Assembly: GCA_002309335.1 (NCBI GenBank)
Contig: DBXH01000032.1
Coordinates: 1 to 19,068 of the forward strand
Length of the DNA: 19,068 bases
Direction of reading: 5' to 3'
DNA from: Bacteroidales bacterium UBA1217
Lineage (GTDB): Bacteria > Bacteroidota > Bacteroidia > Bacteroidales > P3
Shown here: positions 14,732 through 19,068 of the stretch, in pieces
Numbering within the stretch: position 1 is the first letter of the stretch
Layout: each line of letters opens with the position of its first letter
Program-made: the position numbers and the translations under genes
The notes under the pieces: generated by a model
The model's database searches: none
The model's input: only the letters and a program-made list of their open reading frames with translations
What the model was told of the DNA's origin: nothing

Positions 14732-15781
14732 TCACTTGTTATAACTATATATTGGAGAAATAACAGTATCTCTTGTCACCTGAAAAGAACACGTATTCGC
14801 CGTATTACCATCAGCCCAGTGCAAAAAACTGTATATACCATAAGAATCAGCCTTCAACTTTACAACACTACGAGCAGAATAGACGCCACCTCCATAAACC
14901 AAATCATAACCTATACTATCATTCAGAGGCACCATAACAGAATAAAACTTAGGAACATCAGACTGTCCTACTCCATCCGCATACACATAATAATGTGTAT
15001 GACCGGAAACCATATACGCATCTGAACGTGTTTCAGTACGTATCACTGGATAATCCCCTTTATATATATAATTGTATCGTATAGGCATAGTTATACCTTG
15101 TTCTGGACAAGAATAACTGACCACATTATTTGTCGAAAGCCATTCATATTTTTCTCGCCATAATATATACCACTCTGGCATAAAAGAATATGCTGATTTT
15201 TTTGTATCGTATTCATAATACTTGATAACTGCTACTTTGAGACTCGAACAATCCCTTATTTCTGTCACATTATCTTTTTCCCAAGTAAATTCATATTTCT
15301 TTTTATTGTCCATTATCACTTCCGACAAATGTCCATCTGAGAAATACACATACTTCACAATGCTTTGTGTCGTATCATTGTCACCTGTCCACATTATCGT
15401 ACGCATTTTAGTCAACAAATCATTGTCATATTCAAAACGTATGATAACACCATCTTTTTTCCTTATTTCGACCAATTTGTTTCCGTCATATTCAAACTCA
15501 GCATCTGTCAATTCTCTAGAATATGCGTTCCAATTATGATATTTCAACACCTCGTTGCACATTTTATCGTCTGACCATTCAAACTGATAACTTCTCACTT
15601 CTCCAATTGTATATCGTTCGGCATTGTACGCATACATTACCTGATACTCTGTTACAAGATGCCTGTCAATGTCGACCGGGTCCTTTTTACAGGAAACCAA
15701 CAAAACAGCGACAACAAAAATCAGAACCGTACTGAACCATTTGCGGTTGTCAGGCAATATGCATTGTAACCCATTGACCAT
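14732..15781 (-). CDS. Outer-surface lipoprotein with tyrosine-rich repeats, function unknown
   Basis: This 349-residue protein has a lipoprotein signal with lipobox LVSC (Cys31) followed by KKD. The middle is rich in Tyr, Trp, Asp and Lys, with YD-repeat-like pieces: FEYDGNKLVEIRKKDGVIIR, FEYDNDLLTKMRT, VYFSDGHLSEVIMDNKKKYE and YYEYDTKKSAY. These are typical of beta-hairpin repeats in secreted Bacteroidota lipoproteins. The C-terminus (FLHWADGNTANTCSFQVTRD, then TVISPIYSYNK) resembles the short repeat 'F.GWSDG.T.NPR...VT.DTT..A.F' found in surface proteins. It is convergent with the zinc-motif gene (37-base gap) and downstream of the gldJ terminator, so it is probably transcribed alone. AT-rich. 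I cannot assign a function. Confidence 0.75.
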   Translation of the reverse strand: MVNGLQCILPDNRKWFSTVLIFVVAVLLVSCKKDPVDIDRHLVTEYQVMYAYNAERYTIGEVRSYQFEWSDDKMCNEVLKYHNWNAYSRELTDAEFEYDGNKLVEIRKKDGVIIRFEYDNDLLTKMRTIMWTGDNDTTQSIVKYVYFSDGHLSEVIMDNKKKYEFTWEKDNVTEIRDCSSLKVAVIKYYEYDTKKSAYSFMPEWYILWREKYEWLSTNNVVSYSCPEQGITMPIRYNYIYKGDYPVIRTETRSDAYMVSGHTHYYVYADGVGQSDVPKFYSVMVPLNDSIGYDLVYGGGVYSARSVVKLKADSYGIYSFLHWADGNTANTCSFQVTRDTVISPIYSYNK

Positions 15782-15843
15782 ATCCGTAATGTTTGCATTT
15801 TTTTTGAAACGTGAGTCTTTAATATTTATTGCCTTGCAACATC

Positions 15844-15877
15844 AAAAAAAGGAAGGTCGTTTGACCTTCCTTTTTTT
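15844..15877 (-). terminator. Intrinsic terminator after the gldJ-like gene
   Basis: GGAAGGTC (15851-15858) pairs with GACCTTCC (15863-15870) around a four-base loop, flanked by seven As on the left and seven Ts on the right. Read on the minus strand, it ends transcription 21 bases after the gldJ-like stop. The T-run is present for both directions. Confidence 0.88.
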
Positions 15878-15898
15878 GTTCTTTATTTGTATCAAACA

Positions 15899-17455
15899 CT
15901 ATTTACCGGCGCGGGGTCCGAGGCGGTCCATAGCGCAGCGGAAGCCGATCCAGGAGGTAGAGCGATCCTGCTCGTAGAAGCGGCGAGTGCCAGCCTGCAT
16001 CCAGTAAGCGCGGTCGTTCCAGGAGCCGCCCTTAACCACGCGGACCTTGTTGCTGAGCAGCGAGGTGACGTTGCGCTGGTTGGCGACATTGCGGCGATAC
16101 ATCATATTGGTGACGCTGTCGGGGTTGGAGAGAACATTGTCCTCTTCCATTCCTACGCCGCCGTCCTCATCATCGTCCGAGTTGTTGACCCACTCAGTGA
16201 TGCTCGAGTTGTTGGTGTAGTCGTAGATATTCGAAGCATAGTCACCGTCGAGGTAGTTGATATTGTCAGCCTGACGATAGTTGCGACGGTTCAGATCGTC
16301 GTCAACGTTCTTGTAGATGATGCTACCGGTGGTATCGTTGATAGCAATCTCCTCGTCGATGTAGGTGGGAGTGCGATAGACATTACCACGGAACGGGTTC
16401 TGGTCTTCTCCACCGACAGGATTCTGGTCCTTACGATAGACATCCATACACCACTCACTGACGTTACCAGCCATATTATACAGACCGTAGTCGTTGGGGA
16501 AGTACCACTTGACCGGGCAGGTGTAGTCCCAACCGTCGTTCAAGTTGCCTGCAACGCCCATAGCGTCACCGCGGCTGCGCTTGAAGTTAGCAAGGAACTG
16601 ACCATAATATTTCTTGTTAGCCGAACGGACGCTCGAGCCGGCCCAAGGATATGTCTTGTGCTCAACGATACGCTCGTCGTAGGTGTTGCCGATCATACCG
16701 AGTGCAGCGAATTCCCATTCAGCCTCGGTGGGCAGACGGTAGTGAGGAACGAGGATACCGTCCTCACGACGCACCTGACGCGGTTCGCCACCGGCGCTGG
16801 GGTCGAGGTTGTCAAGTTCGTTCTTCGACTCGCCACGGTACTGGCCAGCCAGATAGACATCCGTCTGGAAAGCCGTCTCACCGCGCAGGTCGGTAAGGTC
16901 GAGAACGATGATACCTTTGTCGACAAGGATTTTTTCGTTAACGCGGTCGGTACGCCAGATGCAGTATTTAGAAGCCTGCTCCCAAGTCACACCGACAACA
17001 GGATACTGGTCGTAGATGGGGCTCTGGAAATAGTAGTCCACAAAGCCCTCACGCCATGCCAGCTTGTCGCGCCAGCAGTTGGTGTCGGGATAGACGGCGC
17101 GGACGCGCTCAGGATACTCCTCACCATAGGCGCGCTGCATCCAATAGACATACTCGCGATAGGCGACATTGGTCACCTCGCACTCGTCCATGTAGAACGA
17201 CGACACTGTGACGTTGTGAGCCACGTTGTTCCACTGGAAGCGGGAATCGTCGGACACACGGCCCATCACGAAAGCGCCGCCCTCGATGAAGACGAGACCC
17301 GGAGCCGTGATTTGGTCGTTGTATTCGGAGATTTCAAATCCGCCCCATTCAGAGTCATTGTAATTCCAGCCTGTAGTAGCAGACTTTTGCTTGCTGCAGC
17401 CCGTAACGGCCAGCGCAGCCAGCAACAAAATAGATGCGATTCTGAAGTGTTTCAT
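15899..17455 (-). CDS. gldJ: GldJ-like lipoprotein with SUMF1/FGE fold (T9SS/gliding-associated)
   Basis: This 518-residue lipoprotein has lipobox AVTGC (Cys20). TTGWNYNDSEWGGFEISEY leads into a formylglycine-generating-enzyme-like fold: GLVFIEGGAFVMGRV, FYMDECEVTNVAYREYVYW, YPVVGVTWEQASKYCIWRTD, LPTEAEWEFAALGMIG, FPNDYGLYNMAGNVSEW and ending GSWNDRAYWMQAGTRRFYEQ, GFRCAMDRLG. The N-terminal NYND..GGFE stretch and RTDRVNE fit GldJ better than GldK/PorK, from my memory of both. An adjacent porU supports this: gldJ and porU are neighbours in Flavobacterium johnsoniae. GldJ is needed for GldK stability and T9SS function there. A disordered Asn/Asp-rich insertion (about 373-455, acidic run 427-440) splits the fold. 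It lies 94 bases downstream of porP with no terminator between, so co-transcription is likely. Alternative: GldK/PorK. Confidence 0.8.
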   Translation of the reverse strand: MKHFRIASILLLAALAVTGCSKQKSATTGWNYNDSEWGGFEISEYNDQITAPGLVFIEGGAFVMGRVSDDSRFQWNNVAHNVTVSSFYMDECEVTNVAYREYVYWMQRAYGEEYPERVRAVYPDTNCWRDKLAWREGFVDYYFQSPIYDQYPVVGVTWEQASKYCIWRTDRVNEKILVDKGIIVLDLTDLRGETAFQTDVYLAGQYRGESKNELDNLDPSAGGEPRQVRREDGILVPHYRLPTEAEWEFAALGMIGNTYDERIVEHKTYPWAGSSVRSANKKYYGQFLANFKRSRGDAMGVAGNLNDGWDYTCPVKWYFPNDYGLYNMAGNVSEWCMDVYRKDQNPVGGEDQNPFRGNVYRTPTYIDEEIAINDTTGSIIYKNVDDDLNRRNYRQADNINYLDGDYASNIYDYTNNSSITEWVNNSDDDEDGGVGMEEDNVLSNPDSVTNMMYRRNVANQRNVTSLLSNKVRVVKGGSWNDRAYWMQAGTRRFYEQDRSTSWIGFRCAMDRLGPRAGK

Positions 17456-17549
17456 AATATATTTAATATGTTTATTTCTATTCTTTCTGTTCTTTAACGC
17501 AAAAGCGCAAAAAATGTTTCGTTTTCGTCCGACAAGTTTTGTTCATCCA

Positions 17550-18554
17550 TTAGAACGAAGGACAACGGATGGCTTTCACCTTGTGCTTGGGCTCGGGGCA
17601 CGGCAGCAGGATGCCGAGGCTGACCTCGTGAGCACCGGAGGTGGAGTTGGCCAGCTTGGAGACCGTCACATCGTAGCTGTAGCCAATCTTGAAGTAGTCC
17701 TGCTGAACGCCGACCTGGAAGATGAAAGCGTCGGGGTTCTCAATGCCGTTGCGGAACCAGACACCCACCAGGAAGGGCATCCAATCGAGATAAAGGCCAT
17801 AGTTGAAATAATGCTGTCCAGCCTGATACTGATAGATGAAGTTGGGCGAGATGACCGGCGTGCCCAGACCGATGGACGAGGTGCGGCGAGCCTCCTCGGC
17901 GATGTTGATGAGGCATCCCACGTTGCCCGTCAGCTTGATAGGCAGCTTGGTGACACCGTAGAAGCCGTTGCTGGGCTGCGTGAGGTGCGCTGCCGAGAAG
18001 CCTGCATACCACGAGGGGCCATAGATCATGGCACCAGCGTCGAAATCGAGATACCACACATTGGTATGCTCTGGCACTTGGGCTGCCGAGGTGCCCGTGA
18101 AACCCATCACGCGGTCAATCTGGTCAGGGAAGCGCAGACCGTCCCAATCGAGGCTCATATTGGAGACACCAGCCTTGAGACCAGCGTTGATCCACACTTC
18201 GCGGCCCACCTGGAAACGGAAGGCGTACATCACAGAGGCACTGTTGGTCGACAGAGCGCCATGGTCACCCTGACGGTCGGCGAACAACTGGGCGCCTATA
18301 CCACCATGCAAGGCATCAAAATATTGGTCCCACGATGCTGATATTGTGGAATATGCGCTAACAAGGGCAGGCCATTGAGCGCGGTAGTTCAGCGTTACAC
18401 GGGGGCATACCTTGGAGCCTGCAAAGGCAGGGTTCATGTACAGCGGATTGGCATAGAACTGCGAGAACACCACATCCGCCTGCGCCTGGACGCCCGTATG
18501 AGCCGCAGTAAGCAGCATCACTAACAGGGCAATTTTTGTAAATATTTTCTTCAT
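17550..18554 (-). CDS. PorP/SprF family type IX secretion outer-membrane protein
   Basis: This 334-residue protein has a signal peptide (MKKIFTKIALLVMLLTAAHT, then GVQAQA). The mature start, DVVFSQFYANPLYMNPAFAG, is the defining PorP/SprF motif. The rest alternates short aromatic strands (YAFRFQVGREVWINAGLKAG, YGLYLDWMPFLVGVWFRNG, FKIGYSYDVTVSKL) expected of an outer-membrane beta-barrel. PorP in Porphyromonas gingivalis is needed for T9SS; SprF and its many paralogues help secrete specific partner proteins and anchor to the PorK/N ring. Genomes carry several copies, so the exact role is open. Pairing with a gldJ-like gene and divergent porU argues for a core T9SS role. Confidence 0.92.
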   Translation of the reverse strand: MKKIFTKIALLVMLLTAAHTGVQAQADVVFSQFYANPLYMNPAFAGSKVCPRVTLNYRAQWPALVSAYSTISASWDQYFDALHGGIGAQLFADRQGDHGALSTNSASVMYAFRFQVGREVWINAGLKAGVSNMSLDWDGLRFPDQIDRVMGFTGTSAAQVPEHTNVWYLDFDAGAMIYGPSWYAGFSAAHLTQPSNGFYGVTKLPIKLTGNVGCLINIAEEARRTSSIGLGTPVISPNFIYQYQAGQHYFNYGLYLDWMPFLVGVWFRNGIENPDAFIFQVGVQQDYFKIGYSYDVTVSKLANSTSGAHEVSLGILLPCPEPKHKVKAIRCPSF

Positions 18555-18587
18555 ATATCAGTATAAAATGAGCCTTTAAATAATTGG

Positions 18588-18615
18588 CAATATTACGAAT
18601 TTTCTTTCATACAAA
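18588..18615 (-). promoter_or_regulatory. Possible promoter of the porP-gldJ unit
   Basis: On the minus strand TTTG (18612-18615) is followed after 16 bases by TAATATTG (18588-18595), one mismatch from TAnnTTTG. It lies about 33 bases before the porP ATG. The spacer is shorter than the usual 19 or so, so this is weak. Confidence 0.35.
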
Positions 18616-18755
18616 AGAATATTTTTTAAAATTATTTTACAATACAATCAAAATCAGCAACTTAATTTTATCCAAACACACTAAAAAACGCATAAAAAAG
18701 GGCCTTCAGACAGCAAGAAATTAGAAAAATAGAAGCTTTTTTGCATGCCATTTTC

Positions 18756-18860
18756 GCGCGCTCGGACGACTGCAATTCGCCCTCAAAAAGAGGGTATCGG
18801 GACATCCTGCCCGGCATCGGAAAGACGCCACCATCCAGACGCGGAATGAAGCCGGGAAAA
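18756..18860. other. GC-rich, foldable segment in the porP/porU gap
   Basis: The 355-base divergent gap (18555-18909) is AT-rich except for this part. CCCTC (18780-18784) pairs with GAGGG (18790-18794) over an A5 loop. CCCGGC (18810-18815) pairs perfectly with GCCGGG (18851-18856), enclosing 35 bases; GGG at 18799-18801 could compete for the CCC. It sits 50 bases upstream of porU and could be a structured leader RNA or a dispersed intergenic repeat. I do not recognise a known riboswitch. The rest of the gap shows no gene. Confidence 0.4.
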
Positions 18861-18909
18861 AAATTATAATAATGAAACAATTTTTTCTTGCCAAGAGAGT
18901 TATTAAGAC

Positions 18910-19068
18910 ATGAAAAACAGGAAAACAACATATCTGATGCTCGCCATCGGGATCCTGCTGAGCGGCGCTGTCGGCAACCATGCTGAGGCTCAGCACAGTG
19001 TGCACTCTGTGCTGCACAGCGGCCAATGGTGGAAGCTCGAAATCGGACAGACGGGCGTCTATCGTCTC
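18910..19068 (+). CDS. porU: PorU, T9SS C-terminal signal peptidase (N-terminal fragment)
   Basis: Only the first 53 residues are inside the window. A signal peptide (KTTYLMLAIGILLSGAVG, then NHAEAQ) is followed by SVLHSGQWWKLEIGQTGVYR. This matches the start of PorU proteins, where the mature region reads 'SVL.SG.WYK..V..TGIY.L'. PorU is the gingipain-fold cysteine protease that removes the C-terminal signal of T9SS cargo at the cell surface and links it to anionic lipopolysaccharide. The catalytic domain is outside the window, so the call rests on this N-terminal motif and on the porP/gldJ context. Confidence 0.75.
   Translation, partial: MKNRKTTYLMLAIGILLSGAVGNHAEAQHSVHSVLHSGQWWKLEIGQTGVYRL

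Noticed and set aside
15899..17455. Initial call of the lipoprotein as PorK/GldK.
   Set aside because: The N-terminal NYND..GGFE stretch, RTDRVNE and the adjacent porU fit GldJ better, and porL/M/N do not follow. GldK remains the alternative.
15887..17497. A 536-codon open frame on the plus strand opposite the gldJ-like gene.
   Set aside because: It is the mirror of a strongly biased coding strand; its translation is Val/Ala/Asp-rich with no domain, while the minus strand gives a clear lipoprotein.
17391..18341. A 316-codon plus-strand open frame opposite porP.
   Set aside because: No signal peptide or domain; porP on the minus strand has an unmistakable N-terminal motif.
18756..18860. Known riboswitch upstream of porU (cyclic-di-GMP, TPP, cobalamin).
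   Set aside because: None of the conserved core sequences of these classes could be matched by eye.
18668..18931. An 87-codon minus-strand open frame in the porP/porU gap.
   Set aside because: Cys/Phe-rich, no recognisable domain, overlaps the porU start; more likely a non-coding or repeated element.

Overview
The window looks like a chromosomal segment of a Bacteroidales bacterium (phylum Bacteroidota). Four things point there: a SusB-type GH97 alpha-glucosidase; the MurF-alanine racemase fusion typical of this phylum; type IX secretion system (T9SS) genes of the PorP/SprF, GldJ and PorU families; and -7 promoter boxes of the form TAnnTTTG with no clear Shine-Dalgarno sequences. No rRNA, tRNA, CRISPR array, insertion sequence or phage gene was seen.

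Layout. (1) 1-2794, minus strand: the N-terminal part of a GH97 glycosidase, cut by the window edge, 29 bases downstream of a membrane polyferredoxin that fuses a NapH-like half to a NapG/MauM-like half. (2) 2795-3230: an unusual regulatory region with five TTTGG/TTTGA boxes spaced exactly 11 bases apart, spaced T-tracts, and a perfect 19-base palindrome carrying a -7 box on both strands. It lies between the polyferredoxin and a plus-strand SulP/STAS anion transporter (3231-4934), which ends at a bidirectional hairpin terminator. (3) 13568 down to 5009: seven minus-strand genes in a row: OstA/LptA-like protein, grpE, dnaJ, DUF2851 protein, murF-alr fusion, a RIC-like hemerythrin protein and a LuxR-type regulator with a degenerate receiver. 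Several are tightly packed or overlap. (4) 13711-15781: two convergent, AT-rich accessory genes. One encodes a secreted protein ending in four DnaJ-type CxxCxGxG motifs; the other a lipoprotein with tyrosine-rich repeat-like sequence. (5) 15899-19068: a T9SS locus with porP and a gldJ-like gene on the minus strand and the start of porU diverging on the plus strand.

How they fit together: the minus-strand run groups envelope building (OstA-like, MurF-Alr), chaperones (GrpE, DnaJ) and a probable nitric oxide/oxygen/iron-stress pair (hemerythrin plus regulator). The right end supplies outer-membrane parts of T9SS. The most interesting candidates for follow-up are the translationally coupled hemerythrin/pseudo-receiver pair, the 11-base phased array upstream of the anion transporter, the 32-base palindrome at the ostA-like/grpE junction, and the secreted DnaJ-zinc-finger-like protein.
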